From assembly GCA_020284085.1 (NCBI GenBank), contig JACEVL010000052.1, positions 434,001 through 498,000 on the forward strand: 64,000 bases of DNA, in the 5' to 3' direction. Source of the DNA: Aporrectodea caliginosa (lineage: Eukaryota > Annelida > Clitellata > Crassiclitellata > Lumbricidae). Position numbers and translations under genes: made by a program. The notes under the pieces were generated by a model, which worked only from the letters and a program-made list of their open reading frames with translations, searched no databases and was not told where the DNA came from. Positions 34,973-45,567 of the stretch are shown in pieces; position 1 is the stretch's first letter, and each line of letters starts with the position of its first letter.

Positions 34973-37900
34973 TTATTTCAGAAACCCCATGCCTAAGATG
35001 CATTTTGCATGTACATCTTTAAACAGTCCCTTTGTCAGACAGTCAGCAACCATGTCTGTTGTAGCTATCTGTTCAACACATATATCTCCAACAGTGATTC
35101 TATCTCTAATAAAATGATGTTGGATAGCAATGTGCTTGGTCTTGGCTCGATATCCAGGATTTCTTGCGAGATCAATTGCACCTTTGTTGTCACAGAAGAT
35201 CTTCACAACACTAGAGGCTTGAGGAACTAGTTCTTGATGAAGTCCCTTCAACCATACAGCTTCTGCAGCAGCCATGCTCAGAGCCATATATTCTGCTTCA
35301 GTGGTTGACTTTGCAACAGTTGGCTGTTTCTTAGAGTTCCAACTAATTGCCGCACCACTCAACACAAAAATGTATCCTGTAGTTGATTTTAGATCCCTTT
35401 TGTCTCCACCCCAATCAGAATCACTGAATCCAGCTACATCTTCATCATTTTTCCTGTATATCAACTTTAAGCTTGCAGTTTGTCTTAGATATCTAAAGAT
35501 TCTTTTAACTGCAACCCAATGGGCTTGGCCATAGTTGTTGTTGAATCTACTCATGACCCCCACTGCAAACGTAATGTCTGGTCTTGTAGCTTGTGCTGCA
35601 AACATTAAGCTCCCAACCGCTTCTTGAAAAGGAACCTTCAGCATATCTTCCTTTTCAGCTTGACTGTTTGGAAGAAGTTCTTCCCCGAACAAGTCTTGGT
35701 TTGGATCAAGTGGAGTTGATACACCATTACACTCATTCATATTGAAACGAATCAGCATTTCTTCAATATATTTCTCTTGATCAAGTGAAATTGTTCCCTT
35801 TTCACGATCTCTCTGAATATGTATGCCTACACAATAATGCGCTTCTCCCAAATCTTTCATCTTAAGACGTTTCATCAGATCCACTTTCAGTTTCTGTTTC
35901 TCTTTCTTATTGTTCGAGAAAATCAAGAGATCATCCACATACACAGCAATGATTAAGATCTTTCCATTTTCATTCTTGTAATAAATACATGTGTCGAAAT
36001 TTGACTGCAGAAATCCAAGATCTTTCAGCAACTTGTCTAGTTTCTTGTTCCAAGCTCGGCTGGCTTGTTTCAGGCCATAAATTGACTTATTCAACCGACA
36101 AGTTCGATTATTTAGCCGATAACCACTTGGTAACTCCATGTAAACTTCTTCTTCTAATTCAGGATTCAAGAATGCCGTTGTGACATCCATTTGATCGATG
36201 TCCAAGTCATACTTTGCTGCAAGTGCCATTAGAAAACGGATGGATGTGTAACGTACAACAGGTGCGTAGGTTTCCTCATAATCAATGCCTGGCTTTTGTG
36301 AACAGCCTTTAGCCACCAAACGAGCTTTGTAACGTTCAACTGTACCATCTACTTTCAGTTTCGTTTTGAACACCCATTTACATTTTATAGCTTTCCTACC
36401 ATCAGGTACATCAGAGAATGTCCATGTATGATTTTCAACATGTGCCTTGATTTCTTCTTCCATGGCTTGTTTCCAATCATCTGCATTCTTAGAACCGAGG
36501 GCTTGTTCAACTGTTAACGGATCGATGTTTCTGCATAAGGTAGCTTGATTTACCACAAAGTCCTCATTAAATATCCTCTTATTCGGAACATGAGTTCTTT
36601 TTGGCCGTCCATCATCCTCAGAAATATTTGCATTGCTCAGTGGAATATCTGCTGTTGTATCATCAACGAAATCAACATTGGAATCTCTCAACTCTTCATT
36701 TTCAGTGCATGCGCCATCAGTAATGTTAGTCTTTGTACTGGTAGACTCCCCCACTTCAACAGGAGCCTGGATTAACTGGAACTGCTGTTGAGGAGGTATC
36801 AAAGAGTCTGTAGGAGAAACAATACTGTCATCAGAAATAACTGGGAAAGGATCGAATGAAGATATCTGTCGAACTGAGAACTGAGATTCGAAGAAAACAA
36901 CATCCCTTGATTGAGTGAGTTTCTTGGTAAATGGATGAAGAAGTCTGTATCCTGTGGTGCCTTCTGAATAACCAACAAAGATATACTCCTTTGACTTTGA
37001 GTCCCATTTTCTGCGAGAATTTCCAGAAATTTTTGCCAAGGCTTTGCATCCAAAAACACGAAGATGACTAAGATCAGGTTTTCTTCCCGTCCATGCCTCT
37101 TCAGGGGTCATGTTTGGTAGAGCTTTTGTGGGTGAGCGATTCTTCAGGTAGTTGGCAGTGTTAACTGCTTCTGCCCAAAAGTCTGTGCTTACATTGGATT
37201 CCATTATCATGGATCGAGCCCTTTCCACCAAAGTTCTATTTAGACGCTCTGCGATTCCATTCTGTTCTGGAGAATATGGAATCGTCGTCTCATGTCGAAT
37301 TCCGCAGCTTCGTAGAATGGTCAAAAAAGCATTATTGACATATTCTGTACCATTGTCTGTCCGTATAGCTTTAATACGTGCACCAGTCTGGTTTTCAACA
37401 AGTGCTTTGTATTCCTTGAACTTGTCGACAACCTCATTCTTTGACTTCAGAAAATAGACAACCGAGTGTCGTGTGAAATCATCAGTGAAGGTAAGAAAAT
37501 ACCGTGCACCACCAACAGATGATACTTGCATAGGACCACAAAGATCAGAATGAATAAGCCCCAGAACGTGTTCTGCACGTTTGACTCCTGTTTTCTTAAA
37601 TGGTTTCCGATGCTGTTTGCCTTTCACACATGCTTCACAAGGAATGCTTGAGACTTCGTCTAATTGAACACCAGACGACATCTTAATTTGCAACAGACGC
37701 ATCGAAGGACGATTAAGATGTCCAAGACGACGATGCCACAAGTTTACAACGCTTGTTGACATTACTGCAAACGAATGTGATTTCTGGCGATCCAGGCAAT
37801 ATAGTCCATTAACTGCTGTGGCAGTAGCAATGACATTCTTTGAATTGACCTTCAACTGTTGGTTGATTATACGACAACCCTGTTCGTCAAACAAAACAGT

Positions 37901-39034
37901 TTTACCTTCCTTTGCTATCTTGTGAACTGCTAAAAGATTGATTGTTAAATCTGGAGCATGAACCACATCAAAGGCAGTCATTGTTTCTTTTGACGACAAT
38001 GGAATGGATATGTTCCCTGTTCCAGTACTTTTCAATTTAGTTCCATTTGCAATTCCAACCTGTTGACTATCATTAGGAGTAAAACTCTCAAACCAGTCAA
38101 GTCTCGATGTTAGATGTACTGTAGCACCAGAATCAAGGTACCAGTCATCACCTGTCGAAGTGGTGGAATTCTCTGATGAAACAGAAAAATTCGTGTGTGC
38201 TGACAAGGCACCAACATGTGCACTAAAAAAAGGTTTAGTTTGTTTAGCACCGATCCTTTTTGAAGATTTGTATTGATCGCACTGTGGACGAGTATGCCCA
38301 TACTGATTGCATTCAAAACATCTTGGTCCTTTTGGTTTACCCTTCTTTTGGAGTCTGGGCATGGAGAAGGCAGACTGAGTTGCACTTGCACTTGCACTTG
38401 CACTTGCTCCAATATTCTTAATGCCATCTTGTAGCAAAAGACCTTTTACAAACTCCACTGTTGTGTCTTGTTTTGACCCTTGAATACCCAATATCAGAGG
38501 CTGAAATTGGTCAGGAAGGCCACCAAGTATTATACCTCCCACAACATTCTCCGGAAAGGGTTGACCAATCGACTCTAACTGTTCAGCAATTGATAAAATG
38601 TGATCAACATACTGTTGCATCGAAAGAAAATTTTCGAAACGTGTCTTGAACAAACTCGAATATAAACCAATTAGGCGAACCAAAGCAGTGCTTTCATATT
38701 CACCTCTCAATGCATCCCAAGCAATTTTTGCAGTTTGGCATTTCTTTGTGATTTTTGCCGCGCAAGGCTTTAGACTGAGATTGATTTTGGCTAACGCTCG
38801 TAAGTCCAAATCCGGATCAACAGACTGACCTTCTTTTGGCAAAATGCAACACCATAGACCAGCGTCTATCAAGAAATTTTGCATCCAGAACTTCCAATCA
38901 CCATAATTCTTTCCATCAAGATGTTTCGCTTCAGATAACCCTCCAAGTGAACTTGAAGTTGCTCGAATGTTTTTCAGGCTAATCTCCGTCTGAATTTGCT
39001 GCATTTGCAGTTGTAATTCTTCTAATGACGACAT
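34973..39034 (-). CDS. Ty1/copia-type gag-pol polyprotein (intact frame)
   Basis: The open frame has 1371 codons from 39088, but the likely start is the internal ATG at 39034 (M-S-S-L-E-E-L), because gag homology begins there. Residue numbers follow the longer frame. Gag carries a CCHC zinc knuckle, CFECNQYGHTRPQC (257-270), after a short Ala-Ser repeat. The protease active site is D-S-G-A (319-322). Integrase has the HHCC zinc site (H452, H457, C484, C487) and the catalytic triad D514 (HSD), D578 (RTDNG) and E614 (NGIAERLN). Reverse transcriptase has YVDD at 1050-1053, and RNase H has F-S-D-S-D-W-G-G near 1221 and STTEAEY near 1261. Integrase before reverse transcriptase is the copia order. 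All domains are present without a stop, so insertion is probably recent. Upstream sequence ends about 50 bases before the start, with no 5' LTR or primer-binding site. Confidence 0.95.
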   Translation of the reverse strand: MSSLEELQLQMQQIQTEISLKNIRATSSSLGGLSEAKHLDGKNYGDWKFWMQNFLIDAGLWCCILPKEGQSVDPDLDLRALAKINLSLKPCAAKITKKCQTAKIAWDALRGEYESTALVRLIGLYSSLFKTRFENFLSMQQYVDHILSIAEQLESIGQPFPENVVGGIILGGLPDQFQPLILGIQGSKQDTTVEFVKGLLLQDGIKNIGASASASASATQSAFSMPRLQKKGKPKGPRCFECNQYGHTRPQCDQYKSSKRIGAKQTKPFFSAHVGALSAHTNFSVSSENSTTSTGDDWYLDSGATVHLTSRLDWFESFTPNDSQQVGIANGTKLKSTGTGNISIPLSSKETMTAFDVVHAPDLTINLLAVHKIAKEGKTVLFDEQGCRIINQQLKVNSKNVIATATAVNGLYCLDRQKSHSFAVMSTSVVNLWHRRLGHLNRPSMRLLQIKMSSGVQLDEVSSIPCEACVKGKQHRKPFKKTGVKRAEHVLGLIHSDLCGPMQVSSVGGARYFLTFTDDFTRHSVVYFLKSKNEVVDKFKEYKALVENQTGARIKAIRTDNGTEYVNNAFLTILRSCGIRHETTIPYSPEQNGIAERLNRTLVERARSMIMESNVSTDFWAEAVNTANYLKNRSPTKALPNMTPEEAWTGRKPDLSHLRVFGCKALAKISGNSRRKWDSKSKEYIFVGYSEGTTGYRLLHPFTKKLTQSRDVVFFESQFSVRQISSFDPFPVISDDSIVSPTDSLIPPQQQFQLIQAPVEVGESTSTKTNITDGACTENEELRDSNVDFVDDTTADIPLSNANISEDDGRPKRTHVPNKRIFNEDFVVNQATLCRNIDPLTVEQALGSKNADDWKQAMEEEIKAHVENHTWTFSDVPDGRKAIKCKWVFKTKLKVDGTVERYKARLVAKGCSQKPGIDYEETYAPVVRYTSIRFLMALAAKYDLDIDQMDVTTAFLNPELEEEVYMELPSGYRLNNRTCRLNKSIYGLKQASRAWNKKLDKLLKDLGFLQSNFDTCIYYKNENGKILIIAVYVDDLLIFSNNKKEKQKLKVDLMKRLKMKDLGEAHYCVGIHIQRDREKGTISLDQEKYIEEMLIRFNMNECNGVSTPLDPNQDLFGEELLPNSQAEKEDMLKVPFQEAVGSLMFAAQATRPDITFAVGVMSRFNNNYGQAHWVAVKRIFRYLRQTASLKLIYRKNDEDVAGFSDSDWGGDKRDLKSTTGYIFVLSGAAISWNSKKQPTVAKSTTEAEYMALSMAAAEAVWLKGLHQELVPQASSVVKIFCDNKGAIDLARNPGYRAKTKHIAIQHHFIRDRITVGDICVEQIATTDMVADCLTKGLFKDVHAKCILGMGFLK

Positions 39035-39090
39035 GTCGGAATGAACACGCGGTACAAAGAACACAATAAAAACAGCTTCTGTCGACACTT

Positions 39091-39653
39091 TAACACACGT
39101 GACACATCACTACTTTAGACAGATTTCGAATTTAAAAAGTAATATACTAGTGAAAATCTGTGTCCGGTTGCCAGATTAATATAGGATGGTTGATGTACCT
39201 TAAATAGGCATATAAGTGTCATTTAAAAAAAATATTTGTTAACTTTTAGCAATCATTGATAGAAACACTAGTTTAGTGGTGTACTCCAACATATCATTTT
39301 TAGTTGCTGAAATGAGTATTTTATTGCATGACATAAGTATAGTTATCTGCAGATTGAATTACAAATAAACATTTTAAACAAATGAACAGACTCAGGCGTG
39401 CTGGTTAGGCCTACTTAAAACCTGATGATCTTACGGCTGAAACATTAGCACAAGCGGCAGACGACGCTCTGTTTAGTGCCGTCCAGAATAACGAGCTTCA
39501 TATTTTTCATGGCCTCTGCCCAGTGCAACGTGAACCTTTATATAGGCTAACTTCCGACGAAGAGCACACAATTTCACCATCCCCGATGAAGACTTGATGA
39601 ACTTTATTCCTAGAATGTTATATAAAAACATGTAGGCCCTAGTAATTAACCTA
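39091..39653 (-). other. Upstream flank of ZNF unit 5, resumed beyond copia
   Basis: Starts with 'tttaacacacgtgacacatc', homologous to 4454 onward, so this is the continuation of the unit interrupted by the copia element. No gene seen. Confidence 0.5.
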
Positions 39654-39971
39654 TCCATAAGCAGGGGCGGATCTAGACTTTTTCTGTACGGGGGGCGATT
39701 TCTGTGGGTTCCCAATTCCCAAGAGCGATTTAGTAATTATATCAAACGCAATATAAATGTAAACAATTTTATACCAAGATTTTTGCAAATAGGCCTAGAT
39801 GCCAACTGCAAAAGTAGGCCTAAATGTAATACATATCAAGTATTATGGATATTTACGACAATTGTTTGAAGAATTAATAGTTCATTTTTATTAACGGTTT
39901 AATCTAAAATAGTTTCAAAGATCAGAGGAATTATAACTAAAACGACTTATCAAATTAATAGTTTCTCAACT

Positions 39972-40190
39972 TTATAACAAAAACAAATTCCAATCTTCTG
40001 TTTCCAATCCATTATCTATGTGATCAATTACTTTCTCCGCATCTATAGGCCTACTTAAATTTATCGATCTCGCGTTCATGAGGGCTAAACCAGTAAACCT
40101 TTCCTGACCCATTTGGTCTTTCAACCAAGTTTTTAGTATACGTAATGAACAGAAGCTCCTCTCAGCTGATGCAAAGCTGTCCGGTACCAT
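39972..40190 (-). pseudogene. hAT transposase C-terminal dimerisation fragment
   Basis: About 72 codons are open. A-S-A-E-R-S-F-C-S-L-R-I is the hallmark start of the hAT dimerisation helix (compare ACERSFSALKRIK in the transposase at 58323-60869), and N-A-R-S-I-N-L-S-R-P-I-D-A-E-K-V-I-D follows. The catalytic core is absent. Confidence 0.8.
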
Positions 40191-40344
40191 TAGAAGAATT
40201 ATTTTAGGTTTACAAACATTTCGGAAGAAATTTCAACAAATTTTACACCGAAAAGAACCAAATTCTGGTAAAATAATGGCTACATGTTTACCGATTGTGA
40301 TTCATGAAACGGTAAAACGCCATTGTAGGCCTATGTATGATAAC

Positions 40345-41650
40345 TGTTAATTAGGCTACAGCTGTGCGTGACCTATAGGCGTCACCTTGGATCGACCCTC
40401 AAATTGCGCCAGCTCCGCACTGTTGCCCGCTCACTCACTGCTTCTGCTACCTCCACTCTTATCCATGCCTTCGTCACAACTAAACTTGATTATTGTTGCT
40501 CGCTCTACGCTGGCCTCCCGGCTGGTCGACTGAGGTGCTTGGTTCGGATCTTGTGTTATGCTGCCCGCCTTTCGGCCGTATACTCAAATTTGGCCACCTC
40601 TCTTTATACATTCACGACGTTCTCCACTGGCTCCCTCTGAGCAGCGGATTGTATTGTATTTGATCATTTATAAAGCGTTTCTCACAGCATAAGCCTTTCA
40701 CAAGCGCTCCCAGTGCGAGGTAGGCCTACTCCGAGAGAAAAGGAAGGTTTTAAAGTGAGAGAAATAGGTAGAGATGCCACCAGAGAGGATGGTAGAGTGC
40801 AAAGAAGGAGAAAGTCCATTCCATAGAGAGGGACCCATACAGGCAAAGGACCTGGATTGAGCCACTGTGGTCCTAACACGGGGAACGTAAAGGTCAAGCC
40901 GGTCAGAAGATCTGAGAGGACGCAATGACGTAGCAGAGATGGGACGGAAAATTTGGTGACAAAGATATTTTGGAGCAAGACCCAGTTGAGATTTGAGCAC
41001 GAGAATGGAAACTTGAAATCGGATGCGCACAGAGAGAGGTAGCCAATGAAGTTGTTCAGCCATAAATGTAGACATTGTAGAGATATGAGAGAATCGAGGA
41101 AGGTGAGCCATAAGTCTCGCAGCAGCATTCAGAACGGACTGAAGAGGAGATAGACGAACCTTAAGTAAGCCAACAAGGAGATAATTGTAATACTAGTCAA
41201 TTCGAGAACAGACAAAAGCGTGGACAATTGAGGTGAAGGTAGAGGAGGAAACAAATCTGCGATAAGCCCTGAGGCGTCTAAGTTGGAAGTAAGAAGAACG
41301 GGTAAGCTTAGATATGTGTTCAGTGGATTGTGTTTTAGATAGCTGCCGTAGTCTGGCGCTGCCTGTTGGGCCTCGCTCTGCACCCCTCTCCTTAGTGCTA
41401 TTGGGGCTCTTGATACCTCCGCTCATCTGAACAGGGTCTCCTACTGATCCCTTTTGCCCGTACCTCCAATATGCAGAACCGCGCTTTCTCGGTGATGGAT
41501 TCTTCGACCTGGAACGGCCTCGCTCTGGAGCTTCGCCCCTTTCCTAGGACCTTCTCTCCTATAATCTTTTCTCACCTCAAGTATGCTCGTTTTGGTCGTG
41601 CTGGAGTTGGGAGCGCCTCTGAGTAGTTTTCTTGAAGGGACGCTATCTAA
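40345..41650 (+). pseudogene. LINE 3' end interrupted by a second LINE
   Basis: Plus-strand text LRQLRTVARSLTASATSTLIHAFVTTKLDYC (40395-40490) is a LINE C-terminal region. It breaks at about 40640 and appears to resume near 41330 with QNRAFSVMDSSTWNGLALEL-like text and the usual 'gggagcgcctctgagtag' 3' end at 41613. The interval is another LINE in minus orientation. Junction positions are approximate. Confidence 0.6.
40645..41330 (-). pseudogene. Second LINE 3' end nested in the first
   Basis: The minus strand encodes SIVHAFVCSRID (about 41190), then EQLHWLPLSVRIRFQ, GLAPKYL, VPRVRTTVAQSRSFACMGPSLWNGL and FKTFLFSRSRP, the usual LINE C-terminal order. Its 3' UTR at 40645-40700 matches 25985-26055. 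Stops and one frame change make it inactive. Confidence 0.7.
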
Positions 41651-42129
41651 ATGTTCGATTTGAATGAATGAATGAATTTCATTCTTGTTTTTTTTTCAGT
41701 AAAGAGTAATAGCGTATTTAATTATTATGGATGGTCAACTACATGTTAGCGTATTTAATTATTTCAATGAACGCTGTGTGCGTGTGTGCAGAGACTACAT
41801 TGGCTAAAATTAATTTAAAAAAAACAGCCAAAAAACAATCAAATCCTCAAATTAAAAAATTAATTATTGGACTCTTAGGGGGGGGCGATCACCCCAATCG
41901 CCCCCCTCTGGATCCGCCACTGTCCATAAGTATCCATACTGTCAACTGTTATTGTTAACCTACAGCATTCTGCCTGTTGTTTTCTGAAATAAACGAATAT
42001 AGGCCTACATAGTACCATTAAATATGGGATAGTAGGCCTACGTTGCAGACACGATCAGGCCCGTTGTGCGCTTACATTCTCTAGTCAATTAGGCCTAATC
42101 TTACAGTTTTACCAAAATCACAGTTTTGC

Positions 42130-42340
42130 AAATCATGCTTTCGTCATATCAGTGCATACTTCATATAAGCTCTAGTCTTCGCCTGCTCGATCTCTTGTCT
42201 TCTCTCGCCTGATGTACGCCAACTCGGTCTTGGTAATTAACCTCGAATCTAGAAGTCAACAGGCTTTTTACGTCTCCAAAACTCTCTGGCTCGCGCGGCA
42301 CTCATATATACCTTCAACTTACCTCTCAGGGATTATTTCT
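42130..42340 (+). repeat. LINE-derived fragment, family A copy 4
   Basis: Same 'cctgctcgatctcttgtctt' and 'ctagaagtcaacaggc' words as 29620-29700 and 5090-5170. Truncated at about 42340, next to an (AAT)n run at 42351-42376. Confidence 0.5.
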
Positions 42341-42399
42341 ACCTCGGGCGAAATAATAATAATAATAATAATAATCACAATGATGGCGACGATATGATG

Positions 42400-43139
42400 T
42401 TCAGTGTGGCAATTTACAGCGCATCTATTCATAGATTATATATTTCTAGGAGTCGTCACTTTAGCCAATACATTACAACCTCAAAAGCAAAGATCGAATT
42501 AACTTTAGTTGTTAAACAATTCAAGCTTTACAACATCGTTATCATCAGCACTGATTATGCGTAATTTATCATTGCAATTACCTTGTGATCGCTGTTACGG
42601 AATAGTAACAGCGTGAGAGTACTACTATGTGAAAAAGATCATGATAAGTATACCATCATTGCCATAATAAAATCAGTCGATTGAATTGAAGTGCCAAACT
42701 AGACCCAAGCATAATATGCCTAATAATGAGCTAAAACTGAAACAAAAACGTAAAAACCAAAGCAGGATCCTTGACTATGTCCAGCCCCGAGAAGAATGCT
42801 CAGTTGTACTGTACTAAAACTTTTACTTTTAATAAAAAAACTGATATACATCAATTCGTTCGTGCTTATCATCATAGATGAGTGGCTCCATAGTCCACAC
42901 TTCCATTTTCGTTCTTTGTTCATCAACGTCAACAACGTAAAATATTTCAGGTAATTTCTGGTTAAGACATTTTGTTTTTCTTCATACAAACCCGACACAC
43001 GATGGTTTCTCTCCATTTAGGGTTCACTCATGCGATTGATCTCTGCTAAAACGGGAATATGTAGGCTATGGCTGTTCTGAAGTATAGTTTCCAACATAAT
43101 TTTGCAGACTGATAACTTTGGAAACTGATTTTGCAGACT
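42400..43139 (-). other. 3' flank of ZNF unit 6
   Basis: Homologous to the other 3' flanks. The conserved AATAAA is changed here ('actttagttg' at about 42503 where relatives read 'actttatttg'), so this copy may use another poly(A) signal. Confidence 0.5.
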
Positions 43140-44387
43140 TCAGATAGACAAGGAGTGGATTTTTTTATGACTTCTCAAACCCGATGAGCATGAGAACGTT
43201 TTCAGACATATCTGGCAAAGGTATGGTTTCTCTCCAGTATGTGTTCTCGAGTGAATTTTTAGATCACGTCTCTTATAAGTTTTAAACTCACATAATTGGC
43301 AGTGGTGTGGTTTCTCTCCAGTATGAATTCTTGCATGACTTGTGAGATAAGAAGACAGGGTAAACTGTTTTTGACATGTGTGGCATTGATATGGTTTTTC
43401 TCCAGTATGAGTTCGAACATGGTCTCGCAGGTGAGAAGATCGGGAATAACTTTGTTTACATACTTGACATTGGTATGGTCTCTCTCCAGTATGGATTCTA
43501 ACATGTCTTTTTAAATTCGATGATTTGGAAAATATTTCTTTACAAACAATACACAGAAATGGCTTCTCTTGGGAGTGGGTTATTTCATGACTTCTTAGAT
43601 GTGAATTGTTCGAGAATGTTTTCTCGCATACCCGGCAAAGGTATGGCTTCTCTCCAGTATGTGTTCTCATATGACGCTTTAGTTGATCTTTATACTTAGT
43701 TTTAACGTCACATAACTGGCAGTTGTACGGTTTTAATCCGGTATGAGTTCTGGCATGACGTATTAGATTTTGTGATAGGGAAAAACGCTTTTGACATACT
43801 TGACATTGGTAAGGCGTCTCTCCAGTGTGGATTCTTGTATGACAGGTTAAACTGGATGGATGAGAAAAGCGTTTCTGACATATTTGGCATTGGTAAGATT
43901 TCTCTCCTGTATGAATTCTTGCATGAAATGTTAGATTTGAAGATTGGGAAAAACGTTTTTGACATATTTGACATTGGTAAGGCTTCTCTCCAGTATGGAT
44001 TCTAATATGGTTCTGGAGAATGTGAGAACCAGAAAATATTTGTTTACATACTTCGCACTGAAATGGTTTCTCTCCAGTATGGGTTCTAGTGTGTGCTTGC
44101 AGACTCGAGGAGTATGCGAATGTTTTCTTGCATAACAAACACAGGTGTGATTTTTCTCCTGTATGGATTCTCAGGTGCCTCTGTAGGTTACTGATGTATG
44201 TAAATATTTCATTGCAAATCTGGCATTCGTGTGTGTTTGCTTTGGAATGGCTTTTCTTGTTTACCTTTGTAAGACCATCCGTCAAAACTGATTTCTTACG
44301 TAGCTGGGAGCTTTCCGTCTTTTCTTGTTTTGCTTTTCCGATGGAATATCCTAATGAATCCTGGAATGAAATGTTTTTCAACATCAT
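43140..44387 (-). CDS. C2H2 zinc-finger protein, unit 6 (13 fingers)
   Basis: A single intact frame of 415 codons. It starts at ATGATG (44387) with the family leader M-M-L-K-N-I-S-F-Q-D-S-L-G-Y-S-I-G-K, a roughly 50-residue region of charged and serine residues with no recognised domain. Thirteen C2H2 fingers follow, all with complete Cys2His2 ligands and TGEKPYxC-type linkers. Finger 7 is the atypical CQLCDVKTKYKDQLKRH type, and the linker between fingers 8 and 9 is HSQEKPFLC, shared with units 3 and 4, so units 3, 4 and 6 form a subfamily. The protein ends K-I-H-S-L-S-I. Expected to be a nuclear DNA-binding protein; targets unknown. No disabling change is visible. Confidence 0.88.
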   Translation of the reverse strand: MMLKNISFQDSLGYSIGKAKQEKTESSQLRKKSVLTDGLTKVNKKSHSKANTHECQICNEIFTYISNLQRHLRIHTGEKSHLCLLCKKTFAYSSSLQAHTRTHTGEKPFQCEVCKQIFSGSHILQNHIRIHTGEKPYQCQICQKRFSQSSNLTFHARIHTGEKSYQCQICQKRFSHPSSLTCHTRIHTGETPYQCQVCQKRFSLSQNLIRHARTHTGLKPYNCQLCDVKTKYKDQLKRHMRTHTGEKPYLCRVCEKTFSNNSHLRSHEITHSQEKPFLCIVCKEIFSKSSNLKRHVRIHTGERPYQCQVCKQSYSRSSHLRDHVRTHTGEKPYQCHTCQKQFTLSSYLTSHARIHTGEKPHHCQLCEFKTYKRRDLKIHSRTHTGEKPYLCQICLKTFSCSSGLRSHKKIHSLSI

Positions 44388-45567
44388 TAATGGTTTTGAA
44401 TTGTCTGAGTTTGTGCTTCAGTTATGATTCTTGGACAAAATCCGAGTTCAAAACTATGTACTTTTTGTAAGTTTCTGTGGACTGAAATTATTGTTCAACC
44501 TTGCCAGTGGTTTGCCTTTTTAGTAATTAGCTCAGTAAGCAGCCAGTAGAAATCTAAAACAGTACAGCATCGTATTCGTAATATAAAAGGCATCTATGGG
44601 AGACAGAATTCAGAATTCCGCCAGCTTGATCGGCTAAGACACAATAATTATCAATTTGGAAAGACAATTGCAACAAACACATTTCTTTGTCTTATCTCTC
44701 TGTATATCTGTCTAACTATCAGTATGAGAATTGTAGAAAAGAGGTGACTGGGGTCAGACTTTGATTTAATGATGCCCATTGTTTAGCAGGCTACCATCTT
44801 TCTGAGTGGCTGAAGCAAAATTACATCACACGAGGATGCATGATGGAGAAATGATTGTTTCCAAAAGGTATTGACGATATCCCAAAATTCGCAAGCCCAC
44901 ATATTAAGTATTTCCTTAAACCTCAAAACGTTAAGACTTCCATAGCGTACAAGTCGGATTGACGAAAAGAATTTTTTGCTGACTAGAAGTGGGATTGATG
45001 ACAATAATTTTAGCTTAAACAGAAGTGGGATTGATGAAAAGAATCTTCTTAAATAGAAGCTGGATTCATTACAGTTATCATGAAAATCATTACAATAATT
45101 TTTAATTTGAATTTTGAATGTGTTCATTGCCCAGAACAGGTTTTAGGTTACAATCATTAAACAATAAGTACATTGCAACTGGAGCCAAGAAAAGCTAATA
45201 GCTAATACTAAGACTGACCCCTCTTTCTTGATTATTATTCGTAAATGTATTTGATATTTAATTAGGACTTAAATAGGACATAAAGTGATAGAATAAGTAG
45301 TAACAATAATAAGGATAACAGCAGTAGGTTACAGCACCACGCTAATACCACTTTCAATAATGACTAATAATAAATTTAATAAAAGTTAGAAGATTGTTAA
45401 AGTAATGCTACCTTATTAAATGCAAAATATGGTATAGTTAAAGACAGGTGAGCAGATACAAGTAGGCTATATTGACCAAAATGGCACACATCAACACTGG
45501 AATATTTTAAACACAATACCTCTTTTATTTTCAATAATATACGCTAATATACAAATCTACCAGCACT
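44388..45567 (-). other. Upstream flank of ZNF unit 6
   Basis: Paralogous to 12921-13643 plus 14772-15280 and to 21180-22175. Near 45050 it has the uninterrupted 'cttcTTAAatagaagctgg' site that carries the TTAA element in unit 2. No gene; the minus frame at 44783-45127 lacks known motifs. Confidence 0.5.

Larger units (their letters stand above)
39662..41922 (-). mobile_element. Decayed hAT transposon with 8-bp target duplication
   Basis: The left end is CAGGGGCGGATCTAGA and the right end TCTGGATCCGCCACTG. The flanking direct repeat TCCATAAG is exact (39654-39661 and 41923-41930), the 8-bp length expected for hAT. The minus strand at 39972-40190 encodes the C-terminal dimerisation region: S-A-E-R-S-F-C-S-L-R-I-L-K followed by LTGLALMN-like text, as in ZMYM1-like hAT transposases. 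The rest of the transposase is missing, replaced by nested LINE sequence (40345-41650). It is inactive. Confidence 0.85.

Noticed and set aside
34973..39088. Taking the first Met at 39088 as the copia start
   Set aside because: The 18 residues before the second Met do not resemble gag, and they run to the edge of the element; the Met at 39034 begins the conserved gag region.
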